A DNA stretch of 64,000 nt from Calliopsis andreniformis (Eukaryota > Arthropoda > Insecta > Hymenoptera > Andrenidae), in NCBI RefSeq assembly GCF_051401765.1, contig NW_027480480.1, forward strand, positions 2,480,001 through 2,544,000, in the 5' to 3' direction. Below are positions 11,849 to 24,400 of this stretch, in pieces. Each line of letters opens with the position of its first letter. Positions within the stretch are counted from its first letter, which is position 1. Position numbers and translations under genes: made by a program. The notes below the pieces were generated by a model. That model was given only the letters and a program-made list of their open reading frames with translations, had not been told where the DNA came from and ran no database searches.

Positions 11849-12030
11849 GACTGAGTGTTGAGGGTTGAGTAATGGGAATTGTTGTTTGTGGATAGAGGTT
11901 TGAAGATTGCAGATTGAGTATTGAGTATTGAAAACTGTGAATTGAGGATATTCTATTGAGGATTGAGGATTGACAACTGATTGTTGATGACAGAGGTCTG
12001 AAGATTGAGGATTCAGGATTGAGGATTCAG
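11849..12030 (+). repeat. B box (exemplar of 85 copies), 26 diverged heptamers
   Basis: In phase it begins GACTGAG, TGTTGAG and includes GTTTGTG, GATAGAG, GATTGCA, AACTGTG, AATTGAG, GATATTC, TATTGAG, then GATTGAC, AACTGAT, TGTTGAG, ending in GATTCAG repeats. CAAC and GTTG form a weak 4 bp inverted repeat around TGATT. TTCTATT cores of B boxes: 636, 1530, 1964, 6649, 7814, 8869, 9373, 10190, 11161, 11553, 11951, 12823, 13061, 13704, 14415, 15044, 15478, 16672, 17070, 17893, 18306, 18949, 19660, 20554, 20988, 22085, 22483, 23369, 24032, 25538, 25958, 26452, 27345, 27751, 28609, 29503, 29909, 31117, 31648, 32046, 32925, 33588, 34447, 34909, 35511, 36383, 36621, 37264, 37975, 38604, 39038, 40232, 40630, 41446, 41852, 42495, 43206, 44303, 44701, 45643, 46306, 47812, 48232, 48726, 49620, 50026, 51234, 51765, 52163, 53042, 53705, 54257, 54719, 55271, 56214, 56877, 57275, 58293, 58797, 59669, 60089, 60732, 61858, 62389, 62787. 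B copies lying 133 bp after an A box lack the upstream half. Confidence 0.85.
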
Positions 12031-12822
12031 AATTGAGGTTTGAGGACCAAGGATTGAGGATTGAAGGTTGAGTATTGCGGATTGAGGATTGAGAATTGAA
12101 GACTGAGGACTGAGGATTGAGGATGAGGGCTGAGAGTTGAGGATTGAGGTTTGAGGACTGAGGACTGAGGATCGAGGATTGAGAATTGAAGATTTAGGAT
12201 TGAGGACTGAGGATTGAGGATTAAGGATTGAGTATTGAGGATTGATGATTGAGGATTGGGGACTGAGGATTGAAGATTGAGGATTGAGGATTGACGATGA
12301 GGGCTGAGGGTTGAGGACTGAGGTTTGAGGACTGAGGCCTGAGGATTGAGGATTGAGAATTGAGGACTCAGGATTGAGGATTGAAGATTGAGGATTGGGT
12401 ATTGAGGATTGAAGAATGAGGATTGACGATTGAGGATTGAGGATTGAGGATTGAGGATTGAAGATTGAGGATTGGGTACTGAGGATTGAAGAATGAGGAT
12501 TGAGGATTGAGGATTGACGATTAAGGATTGAGTATTGAGGATTGAAGATTGTGGATTGGGGACTGAGTATTGAAGATTGAGGATTGAGGATTGACGATGA
12601 GGGCTGAGTGTTGAAGATTGAGGATTAAGGATTGAGTATTGAGGATTGAGGATTGAGGATTGAAGATTCAGTATTGAGGATTGAAGATTGAGAATTGAGG
12701 ATTGAGGATTGAGCATTGAGGACTGAGTGTTGAGTGTTGAGTGATGAGAATTGATGATTGTGGATAGAGGTTTGAAGATTGCAGATTGAGTATTGAGTAT
12801 TGAAAACTGTGAATTGATTATA

Positions 12823-15800
12823 TTCTATTGAGGATTTAGGATTGACAACTGATTGTTGATGACTGAGGGCTGAAGATTGAGGATTGAGGATTGAGGATTG
12901 AAGATTCAGTATTGAGGATTGAAGATTGGGAATTGAGGATTGAGGATTGAACAATGAGGACTGAGTGTTGAAGTTTGAGTGATGAGAATTGATGTTTGTG
13001 GATAGAGGTTTGAAGTTTGCAGATTGAGTATTGAGTATTGAAAACTGTGAATTGAGGATATTCTATTGAGAATTGAGGATTGACAACTGATTGTTGAGGT
13101 CTGAGGGCCGAAGATTGAGGATTCAGGATTGAGGATTCAGAGTTGAGGTTTGAGGACTGAGGATTGAGGATTGAAGATTGAGTATTGAAGATTGAATATT
13201 GAGGATTGCTGATTGAGGATTGAGGATTGAGGATGAGTGCTGAGGGTTGAGGATTGAGGTTTGAGGACGGGGGACTGAGGATTGAGGATTGAGAATTGAG
13301 GATTGAGGAATGAGGATTGACGATTGAGGATTGGGTATTGAGGATTGAGGAATGAGGATTGAGGATTGAGGATTGAGGATTGAGGATTGAGGATTGAAGA
13401 TTGAGTATTCAGGATTGAGGATCGCGGATTGAGGATTGAAGATTGAGGATTGAGTATTGAGGATTGAAGATTGAGGATTGGGGACTGAGGATTGAAGATT
13501 GAGGGTTGAGGATTGAGTATTGAGGATTGAGGATTGAGGATTTAAGATTCAGAATTGAGGATTGAAGATTGAGAATTGAGGATTGAGGATTGAGCATTGA
13601 GGACTGAGTGTTGAGCGTTGAGTGATTAGAATTGATGATTGTGGATAGAGGTTTGAAGATTGCAGATTGAGTATTGAGTATTGAAAACTGTGAATTGAGG
13701 ATATTCTATTGAGGATTGAGGATTGACAACTGATTGTTGATGACTGAGTGCTGAAGATTGAGGATTCAGGATTGCGGATTCACAATTGAGGTTCGAGGTC
13801 TGAGGATTGAGGATTGAAGATTGAGTATTGAGGATTGAAGATTGAGGATTGAGGATTGAGGATTGAGGATTGAGGATGAGGTATGAGGGTTGAGGATTGA
13901 GGTTTGAGGACTGAGGACTGAGGATTGATGATTGAGAATTGAGGATTGAGGATTGAGGATTGAAGATTGAGGATTGGGTATTGAGGCTTGAAGAATGAGG
14001 ACTGAGGTTTGAGGATTGAGGATTGAGGATTGAGGATTGAGGATTGAGGATTGAAGATTGAGTATTGGGGATTCAAGATTGAGAATTGAGGATTGAAGAT
14101 TGAGGATTGAGGATTGAAGATTGAGGACGAGGGCTGAGGGTTGAGGATTGAGGTTTGAGGACTGAGGGCTGAGGATTGAGGATTGAGAATTGAGGATTGA
14201 GGATTGAGGATTGAGGATTGTGAATGAGGGCTCAGGGCTGAGGATTGAGGTTTGAGTATAGAATCCTGAGAATTCAGGATATTCTATTGAGTATTGAGAA
14301 TTGAGGATTGATGGTTGAGTATTGAGGATTGAAGACTGACGATTGAGGATTGAGGATTGAGGGTTGAGGATTGAGGATTGAGTATTGAGTATTGAAAACT
14401 GTGAATTAGTGATATTCTATTGAGGATTGAGGATTGACAACTGATTGTTGAGGTCTGAGGTCTGAAGATTGAGGACTCAGGATTGAGGATTCAGGATTGA
14501 GGGGTGAGGACTGAGGATTGAGGATTGTGGATTGAGGACTGAGGACTGAGGACTGAGGATCGAGGATTGAGAATTGAGGATTGAGGATTGAGGACTGAGG
14601 ATTGAGGATTAAGGATTGAGTATTGGGGATTGAAGATTGAGGATTGGGGACTGAGGATTGAAGATTGAGGATTGAGGATTGACGATGAGGGCTGTGGGTT
14701 GAGGATTGAGGTTTGAGGACTGAGGCCTGAGGATTGAGGATTGAGAATTGAGGTTTCAGGATTGAGGATTGAAGATTGAGGATTGGGTATTGAGGATTGA
14801 AAAATGGGGATTGAGGATTGAGGATTGAGGATTGAGGATTGAGGATTGAAGATTGAGGATTTGGTACTGAGGATTGAAGAATGAGGATTGAGGATTGAGT
14901 ATTGAGGATTGAGGATTGAGCATTGAAGATTGAGGATTGGGGACTGAGTGTTGAGGGTTGAGTGATGAGTATTGATGTTTGTGGATAGAGATTTGCAGAG
15001 TGCAGATTGAGTATTGAGTATTGAAAACTGTGAATTAGTGATATTCTATTGAGGATTGATGATTGACAACTGATTGTTGAGGTCTGAGGTCTGAAGATTG
15101 AGGATTCAGGATTGAGAATTCAGGAGTGAGGGGTGAGGACTGAGGATTGTGGATTGAGGATTGAGGACTGAGGACTGAGGATCGAGGATTGAGAGTTGAG
15201 GATTGAGGATTGAGGATTGAGGATTGAGTATTGAAGATTGAGTATTGAGGATTGAAGACTGACGATTGAATATTGAGGATTGAGGATTGAGCATTGAGGA
15301 TTGAGGATTGAGGATTGAAGATTCAGAATTGAGGATTGAAGATTGAGGATTGGGGATTGAGGATTGTGCATTGAGGACTGAGTGTTGAGGGTAGAGTGAT
15401 GAGAATTGATGATTGTGGATAGAAGTTTGAAGATTGCAGATTGAGTATTGAGTATTGAAAACTGTGAATTGAGGATATTCTATTGAGGATTGAGGATTGA
15501 CATCTGATTGTTGATGACTGAGGGCTGAAGATTGAGGATTCAGGAATGCGGATTCAGAATTGAGGTTCGAGGACTGAGGATTGAGGATTGAGGATTGAGA
15601 ACTGAGGATTGAGGATTGAGGATTGAAGATTGAGGATTGGGTATTGAGGATTGAAGAATGAGGATTGAGGATTGAGGATTGAGGATTGAGGATTGAAGAT
15701 TGAGTATTGAGGATTGAGTGTTGTGGATTGAGGACGAGGACTGAGGGCTGAGTATTGATGTTTGAGGTCTGAGGATTGAGGATTGAGGATTCAGAATTGA

Positions 15801-17892
15801 GGATTGAGGATTGAGGATTGAAGATTGAGGATTGGGTATTGAGGATTGAAGAATGAGAACTGAGGATTGAGGATTGAGGATTGAGGATTGAAGAAAGAGT
15901 ATTGAGGATTGAAGATTGAGGATTGGGGATTGAGGATTGAGGATTGAGAATTGAAGATTGAGGATGAGGGCTGAGGGTTGAGGATTGAGGTTTGAGGACT
16001 GAGGGCTGAGGATTGAGGATTGAGAATTGAGGATTGAGGATTGAGGATTGAGGATTGTGAATGAGGGCTCAGGGTTGAGGACTGAGGTTTGAGTATAGAA
16101 CCCTGAGAATTCAGGATATTCTATTGAGTATTGAGAATTGAGGATTGATGGTTGAGTATTGAGGATTGAGGATTGAGGATTGAGGATTGAGTATTGAAGA
16201 TTGAGGATTGATGATTGAGGATTGAGGATTGAGGATTGAGGATTGAGGATTGAGGATTGAAGATTGAGTATTCAGGATTGAGGGTTGAGGATTGAGGATT
16301 GAGGATTGAGGATTGAGTATTCAGGATTGAAGATTGAGGATTGGGGACTAAGGATTGAAGATTGAGGATTGGGTATTGAGGATTGAAGAATGAGGATTGA
16401 GGATTGAGGATTGGGGATTGAGGATTGAAGAATGAGGATTGAGGATTGAGGATTGAGGATTGTGGATTGAGGATTGTTGATTGAGGACTGAAGATTGAGT
16501 ATTGTGTATTAAAGATTGAGAACTGAGGATTGAGAATTGATGATTGAGGATTGAAGATTGAGGATTGGGGACTGAGTGTTGAGGGCTGAGTGATGAGAAT
16601 TGATGTTTTTGGACAGAGATTTGAAGATTGCAGGTTGAATATTGAGTATTGAAAGGTGTGAATTGATGGTATTCTATTGAGGATTGAGGATTGAGAACTG
16701 ATTGTTGAGGTCTCAGGTCTGAAGATTGAGGATTCAGGATAGAGGATTCAGGATTGAGGTTTGAGGACTGAGGATTGAGGATTGACTATTGAGGATTGAC
16801 GATCGAGGACTGAGGATTGAAGATTGAGGATTGAGGTTTGAGGATGAGAGCTGAGGGTTGAGGATTGAGGTTTGAGGACTGAGGACTGAGGATCGAGGTT
16901 TGAGAATTGCGGATTGAGGATTGAGGATTGAGGATTGAGGATTGAGGATTGAAGATTTAGGATTGGGGACTGAGTGTTGAGGGTTGAGTGATGAGAATTG
17001 ATGTTTGTGGATAGAGATTTGGAGATTGCAGACTGAGTATTGCGTATTGATAACTCTGAACTGAGGATATTCTATTGAGGATTGAGGATTGACAACTCGT
17101 TGTTGAGGACTGAGTGCTGAAGATTGAGGACTCAGGATTGGGGATTCAGGATTGTGGTTTGAGGACTGAGGATTGAGGATTGAGGATTGTGGATTGAGGA
17201 TTGATTATTGAGGATTGAAGATTGAGGATTGGGTATGGAGGATTGAACATTGAGGTTTGAGGATTGAGGATTGAGGATTGAGGATTGAGGATTGAGGATT
17301 GAAGAATGAATATTGATGATTGAAGATTGAGGATTGAGGATTGAGGGTTGTGGATTGAGGACGAGGACTGAGGGCTGAGTATTTATGTTTGAGGTCTGAG
17401 GATTGAGGATTGAGGATTGAGAATCGAGGATTGAGGATTGAGGATTGAGGATTGAAGATTGAGGATTGGGTATTGAGGATTGAAGAATGAGGAATGAGGA
17501 TTGAGGATTGAGGATTGAGGATTGAAGAAAGAGTATTGAGGATTGAAGATTGAGGATTGGGGATTGAGGATTGAGGATTGAGGATTGAAGATTGTGGATG
17601 AGGGCTGAGGGTTGAGGATTGCGGTTTGAGGACTGAGGGCTGAGGACTGAGGATTGAGGATTGAGGATGAGGGCTGATGGTTGAGGATTGAGGTCTGAGG
17701 ACTGAGGACTGAGGATTGAGGATTGAGGATTGAAGATTCAGTATTGAGGATTGAAGATTGAGAATTGAGGATTGAGGATTGAGCATTGAGGACTGAGTGT
17801 TGAGTGTTGAGTGATGAGAATTGATGATTGTGGATAGAGGTTTGAAGATTGCAGATTGAGTATTGAGTATTGAAAACTGTGAATTGATTATA
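12823..17892 (+). repeat. Nested about 5.3 kb tandem unit, first copy
   Basis: Cores 13,061, 13,704, 14,282 and 14,415 recur at 18,306, 18,949, 19,527 and 19,660 (displacement 5,245). Cores 15,044 and 15,478 recur at 20,554 and 20,988 (5,510). Cores 16,119, 16,672 and 17,070 recur at 21,532, 22,085 and 22,483 (5,413). The changes of displacement reflect a 265 bp gain between the third and fourth boxes and a 97 bp loss before 21,532. Confidence 0.75.
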
Positions 17893-20800
17893 TTCTATTG
17901 AGGATTTAGGATTGACAACTGATTGTTGATGACTGAGGGCTGAAGATTGAGGATTCAGGAATGAGGATTCAGAATTGAGGATTCAGAATTGAGGTTTGAG
18001 GACTGAGGATTGAGGATTGAGGATTAAGTATTGAAGATTGAGGATTGATGATTGAGGATTGAGGATTGAGGATTGGGGATTGAGGATTGAGGATTGAGGT
18101 TTGAGGACTGAGGACTGAGGATTGAGGATTGAGGATTGAGGATTGAAGATTCAGTATTGAGGATTGAAGATTGGGAATTGAGGATTGAGGATTGAACAAT
18201 GAGGACTGAGTGTTGAAGTTTGAGTGATGAGAATTGATGTTTGTGGATAGAGGTTTGAAGTTTGCAGATTGAGTATTGAGTATTGAAAACTGTGAATTGA
18301 GGATATTCTATTGAGAATTGAGGATTGACAACTGATTGTTGAGGTCTGAGGGCCGAAGATTGAGGATTCAGGATTGAGGATTCAGAGTTGAGGTTTGAGG
18401 ACTGAGGATTGAGGATTGAAGATTGAGTATTGAAGATTGAATATTGAGGATTGCTGATTGAGGATTGAGGATTGAGGATGAGTGCTGAGGGTTGAGGATT
18501 GAGGTTTGAGGACGGGGGACTGAGGATTGAGGATTGAGAATTGAGGATTGAGGAATGAGGATTGACGATTGAGGATTGGGTATTGAGGATTGAGGAATGA
18601 GGATTGAGGATTGAGGATTGAGGATTGAGGATTGAGGATTGAAGATTGAGTATTCAGGATTGAGGATCGCGGATTGAGGATTGAAGATTGAGGATTGAGT
18701 ATTGAGGATTGAAGATTGAGGATTGGGGACTGAGGATTGAAGATTGAGGGTTGAGGATTGAGTATTGAGGATTGAGGATTGAGGATTTAAGATTCAGAAT
18801 TGAGGATTGAAGATTGAGAATTGAGGATTGAGGATTGAGCATTGAGGACTGAGTGTTGAGCGTTGAGTGATTAGAATTGATGATTGTGGATAGAGGTTTG
18901 AAGATTGCAGATTGAGTATTGAGTATTGAAAACTGTGAATTGAGGATATTCTATTGAGGATTGAGGATTGACAACTGATTGTTGATGACTGAGTGCTGAA
19001 GATTGAGGATTCAGAATTGCGGATTCACAATTGAGGTTCGAGGTCTGAGGATTGAGGATTGAAGATTGAGTATTGAGGATTGAAGATTGAGGATTGAGGA
19101 TTGAGGATTGAGGATTGAGGATGAGGTATGAGGGTTGAGGATTGAGGTTTGAGGACTGAGGACTGAGGATTGATGATTGAGAATTGAGGATTGAGGATTG
19201 AGGATTGAAGATTGAGGATTGGGTATTGAGGATTGAAGAATGAGGACTGAGGTTTGAGGATTGAGGATTGAGGATTGAGGATTGAGGATTGAGGATTGAA
19301 GATTGAGTATTGGGGATTCAAGATTGAGAATTGAGGATTGAAGATTGAGGATTGAGGATTGAAGATTGAGGACGAGGGCTGAGGGTTGAGGATTGAGGTT
19401 TGTGGACTGAGGGCTGAGGATTGAGGATTGAGAATTGAGGATTGAGGATTGAGGATTGAGGATTGTGAATGAGGGCTCAGGGCTGAGGATTGAGGTTTGA
19501 GTATAGAATCCTGAGAATTCAGGATATTCTATTGAGTATTGAGAATTGAGGATTGATGGTTGAGTATTGAGGATTGAAGACTGACGATTGAGGATTGAGG
19601 ATTGAGGGTTGAGGATTGAGGATTGAGTATTGAGTATTGAAAACTGTGAATTAGTGATATTCTATTGAGGATTGAGGATTGACAACTGATTGTTGAGGTC
19701 TGAGGTCTGAAGATTGAGGATTCAGGATTGAGGATTCAGGATTGAGGGGTGAGGACTGAGGATTGAGGATTGTGGATTGAGGACTGAGGACTGAGGATCG
19801 AGGATTGAGAATTGAGGATTGAGGATTGAGGATTGAGGATTGAGTATTGAAGATTGAGTATTGAGGATTGAAGACTGACGATTGAATATTGAGGATTGAG
19901 GATTGAGGATTGAGGATTGAGGAATGAAGATTGAGGATTGAGGACTGAGGATTGAGGATTGAGGATTGAGAATTGAGGATTGAGGATTGAGGATTGAAGA
20001 CTGAGGACTGAGGATTGAGGATGAGGGCTGAGCGTTGAGGATTGAGGTTTGAGGACTGAGGACTGAGGATCGAGGATTGAGAATTGAGGATTGAGGATTG
20101 AGGACTGAGGATTGAGGTTTAAGGATTGAGTATTGGGGATTGAAGATTGAGGATTGGGGACTGAGGATTGAAGATTGAGGATTGAGGATTGACGATGAGG
20201 GCTGTGGGTTGAGGATTGAGGTTTGAGGACTGAGGCCTGAGGATTGAGGATTGAGAATTGAGGTTTCAGGATTGAGGATTGAAGATTGAGGATTGGGTAT
20301 TGAGGATTGAAAAATGAGGATTGAGGATTGAGGATTGAGGATTGAGGATTGAGGATTGAAGATTGAGGATTTGGTACTGAGGATTGAAGAATGAGGATTG
20401 AGGATTGAGTATTGAGGATTGAGGATTGAGTATTGAAGATTGAGGATTGGGGACTGAGTGTTGAGGGTTGAGTGATGAGTATTGATGTTTGTGGATAGAG
20501 ATTTGCAGAGTGCAGATTGAGTATTGAGTATTGAAAACTGTGAATTAGTGATATTCTATTGAGGATTGATGATTGACAACTGATTGTTGAGGTCTGAGGT
20601 CTGAAGATTGAGGATTCAGGATTGAGAATTCAGGAGTGAGGGGTGAGGACTGAGGATTGTGGATTGAGGATTGAGGACTGAGGACTGAGGATCGAGGATT
20701 GAGAGTTGAGGATTGAGGATTGAGGATTGAGGATTGAGTATTGAAGATTGAGTATTGAGGATTGAAGACTGACGATTGAATATTGAGGATTGAGGATTGA

Positions 20801-22610
20801 GTATTGAGGATTGAGGATTGAGGATTGAAGATTCAGAATTGAGGATTGAAGATTGAGGATTGGGGACTGAGGATTGTGCATTGAGGACTGAGTGTTGAGG
20901 GTAGAGTGATGAGAATTGATGATTGTGGATAGAAGTTTGAAGATTGCAGATTGAGTATTGAGTATTGAAAACTGTGAATTGAGGATATTCTATTGAGGAT
21001 TGAGGATTGACATCTGATTGTTGATGACTGAGGGCTGAAGATTGAGGATTCAGGAATGCGGATTCAGAATTGAGGTTCGAGGACTGAGGATTGAGGATTG
21101 AGGATTGAGAACTGAGGATTGAGGATTGAGGATTGAAGATTGAGGATTGGGTATTGAGGATTGAAGAATGAGGATTGAGGATTGAGGATTGAGGATTGAG
21201 GATTGAAGATTGAGTATTGAGGATTGAGTGTTGTGGATTGAGGACGAGGACTGAGGGCTGAGTATTGATGTTTGAGGTCTGAGGATTGAGGATTGAGGAT
21301 TCAGAATTGAGGATTGAGGATTGAGGATTGAAGATTGAGGATTGGGTATTGAGGATTGAAGAATGAGAATTGAGGATTGAGGATTGAGGATTGAGGATTG
21401 AAGAAAGGGTATTGAGGATTGAAGATTGAGGATTGGGGATTGAGGATTGAGGATTGAGAATTGAAGATTGAGGATGAGGGCTGAGGGTTGAGGATTGAGG
21501 TTTGAGTATAGAACCCTGAGAATTCAGGATATTCTATTGAGTATTGAGAATTGAGGATTGATGGTTGAGTATTGAGGATTGAGGATTGAGGATTGAGGAT
21601 TGAGTATTGAAGATTGAGGATTGATGATTGAGGATTGAGGATTGAGGATTGAGGATTGAGGATTGAGGATTGAAGATTGAGTATTCAGGATTGAGGGTTG
21701 AGGATTGAGGATTGAGGATTGAGGATTGAGTATTCAGGATTGAAGATTGAGGATTGGGGACTGAGGATTGAAGATTGAGGATTGGGTATTGAGGATTGAA
21801 GAATGAGGATTGAGGATTGAGGATTGGGGATTGAGGATTGAAGAATGAGGATTGAGGATTGAGGATTGAGGATTGTGGATTGAGGATTGTTGATTGAGGA
21901 CTGAAGATTGAGTATTGTGTATTAAAGATTGAGAACTGAGGATTGAGAATTGATGATTGAGGATTGAAGATTGAGGATTGGGGACTGAGTGTTGAGGGCT
22001 GAGTGATGAGAATTGATGTTTTTGGACAGAGATTTGAAGATTGCAGGTTGAATATTGAGTATTGAAAGGTGTGAATTGATGGTATTCTATTGAGGATTGA
22101 GGATTGAGAACTGATTGTTGAGGTCTCAGGTCTGAAGATTGAGGATTCAGGATAGAGGATTCAGGATTGAGGTTTGAGGACTGAGGATTGAGGATTGACT
22201 ATTGAGGATTGACGATCGAGGACTGAGGATTGAAGATTGAGGATTGAGGTTTGAGGATGAGAGCTGAGGGTTGAGGATTGAGGTTTGAGGACTGAGGACT
22301 GAGGATCGAGGTTTGAGAATTGCGGATTGAGGATTGAGGATTGAGGATTGAGGATTGAGGATTGAAGATTTAGGATTGGGGACTGAGTGTTGAGGGTTGA
22401 GTGATGAGAATTGATGTTTGTGGATAGAGATTTGGAGATTGCAGACTGAGTATTGCGTATTGATAACTCTGAACTGAGGATATTCTATTGAGGATTGAGG
22501 ATTGACAACTCGTTGTTGAGGACTGAGTGCTGAAGATTGAGGACTCAGGATTGGGGATTCAGGATTGTGGTTTGAGGACTGAGGATTGAGGATTGAAGAT
22601 TGAGTATTCA
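17893..22610 (+). repeat. Nested about 5.3 kb tandem unit, second copy
   Basis: Second member of the pair beginning at 12.8 kb. It includes the 19,025-21,614 segment that is also present at the left end of the window, so this portion exists there in a third version. In copy 2 of the large repeat the equivalent second unit (from about 41.85 kb) is shortened by about 1.33 kb, with the rearrangement near 43.26-43.5 kb. Confidence 0.7.
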
Positions 22611-24400
22611 GGATTGAGGATTGAGGATTGAGGATTGAGGATTGAGGATTGAGGATTGAAGAATGAATATTGATGATTGAAGATTGAGGATTGAGGATTG
22701 AGGGTTGTGGATTGAGGACGAGGACTGAGGGCTGAGTATTTATGTTTGAGGTCTGAGGATTGAGGATTGAGGATTGAGAATCGAGGATTGAGGATTGAGG
22801 ATTGAAGATTGAGGATTGGGTATTGAGGATTGAAGAATGAGGAATGAGGATTGAGGATTGAGGATTGAGGATTGAAGAAAGAGTATTGAGGATTGAAGAT
22901 TGAGGATTGGGGATTGAGGATTGAGGATTGAGGATTGAAGATTGTGGATGAGGGCTGAGGGTTGAGGATTGCGGTTTGAGGACTGAGGGCTGAGGACTGA
23001 GGATTGAGGATTGAGGATGAGGGCTGAGGGTTGAGGATTGAGGTCTGAGGACTGAGGACTGAGGATTGAGGATTGAGAATTGAGGATTGAGGATTGAGGA
23101 TTGAGGATTGAAGATTGAGTATTGGGGATTAAAGATTGAGAATTTAGGATTGGGGATTGATGATTGAGGATTGAAGATTGAGTATTGGGGATTAAAGATT
23201 GAGAATTTAGGATTGGGGATTGATGATTGAGGATTGAAGATTGAGGATTGAAGATTGAGGATTGGGGACTGAGTGTTGAGGGTTGAGTGATGAGAATTGA
23301 TGTTTGTGGATAGAGATTTGAAGATTGCAGACTGAGTATTGCGTATTGAAAACTCTGAACTGAGGATATTCTATTGAGGATTGAGGATTGACAACTGATT
23401 GTTGAGGACTGAGTGCTGAAGATTGAGGATTCAGGATTGAGGATTCAGGATTGTGGTTTTAGGACTGAGGATTGAGGATTGAGGTTTGAGGACTGAGGGC
23501 TGAGGATTGAGGATTGAGAGTTGAGGATTGAGGATTGAGGATTGAGGATTGTGAATGAGGGCTCAGGGTTGAGGATTGAGGTTTGAGTATAGAATCCTGA
23601 GGATTAAGGTTTTCTATTGAGTATTGAGAATTGAGGATTGAGGATTGAGGATTGAGTATTGAAGATTGAGGATTGATGATTGAGGATTGAGGATTGAGGA
23701 TTGAGGATTGAGGATTGAGGATTGAAGATTGAGTTTTCAGGATTGAGGTTTGAGGATTGAGGATTGAGGATTGAGGATTGAGTATTGAGGATTGAAGATT
23801 GAGGATTGGGGACTGAGTGTTGAAGATTGAGGATTGAGGATTGAGTATTGAGGATTGAGGATTGAGGATTGAAGATTCAGAATTGAGGATTGAAGATTGA
23901 GGATTGGGGATTGAGGATTGTGCATTGAGGACTGAGTGTTGAGGGTTGAGTGATGAGAATTGATGATTGTGGATAGAAGTTTGAAGATTGCAGATTGAGT
24001 ATTGAGTATTGAAAACTGTGAATTGAGGATATTCTATTGAGGATTGAAGATTGACAACTGATTGTTGATGACTGAGGGCTGAAGATTGAGGATTCAGGAA
24101 TGCGGATTCAGAATTGAGGTTCGAGGACTGAGGATTGAGGATTGAGGATTGAGAACTGAGGACTGAGGATTGAGGATTGAAGATTGAGGATTGGGTATTG
24201 AGGATTGAAGAATGAGGATTGAGGATTGAGGATTGAGGATTGAGGATTGAAGATTGAGGATTGAGGATTGAGTGTTGTGGATTGAGGACGAGGACTGAGG
24301 GCTGAGTATTGATGTTTGAGGTCTGAGGATTGAGGATTGAGGATTCAGAATTGAGGATTGAGGATTGAGGATTGAAGTTTGAGGATTGGGTATTGAGGAT
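22080..24400 (+). repeat. Segment repeated at 31.6-33.95 kb
   Basis: Cores 22,085 and 22,483 recur at 31,648 and 32,046 (displacement 9,563). Cores 23,369, 23,612 and 24,032 recur at 32,925, 33,168 and 33,588 (displacement 9,556). The 7 bp change is a single heptamer. Both copies carry the degenerate A box with GGATTAAGG in place of the palindrome, also present at 45,886 and 53,285 in copy 2. Confidence 0.75.

Noticed and set aside
11849..12030. CENP-B box inside the B box
   Set aside because: The conserved TTCG and CGGG elements of the CENP-B box are absent. Any centromere role would rest on other evidence.
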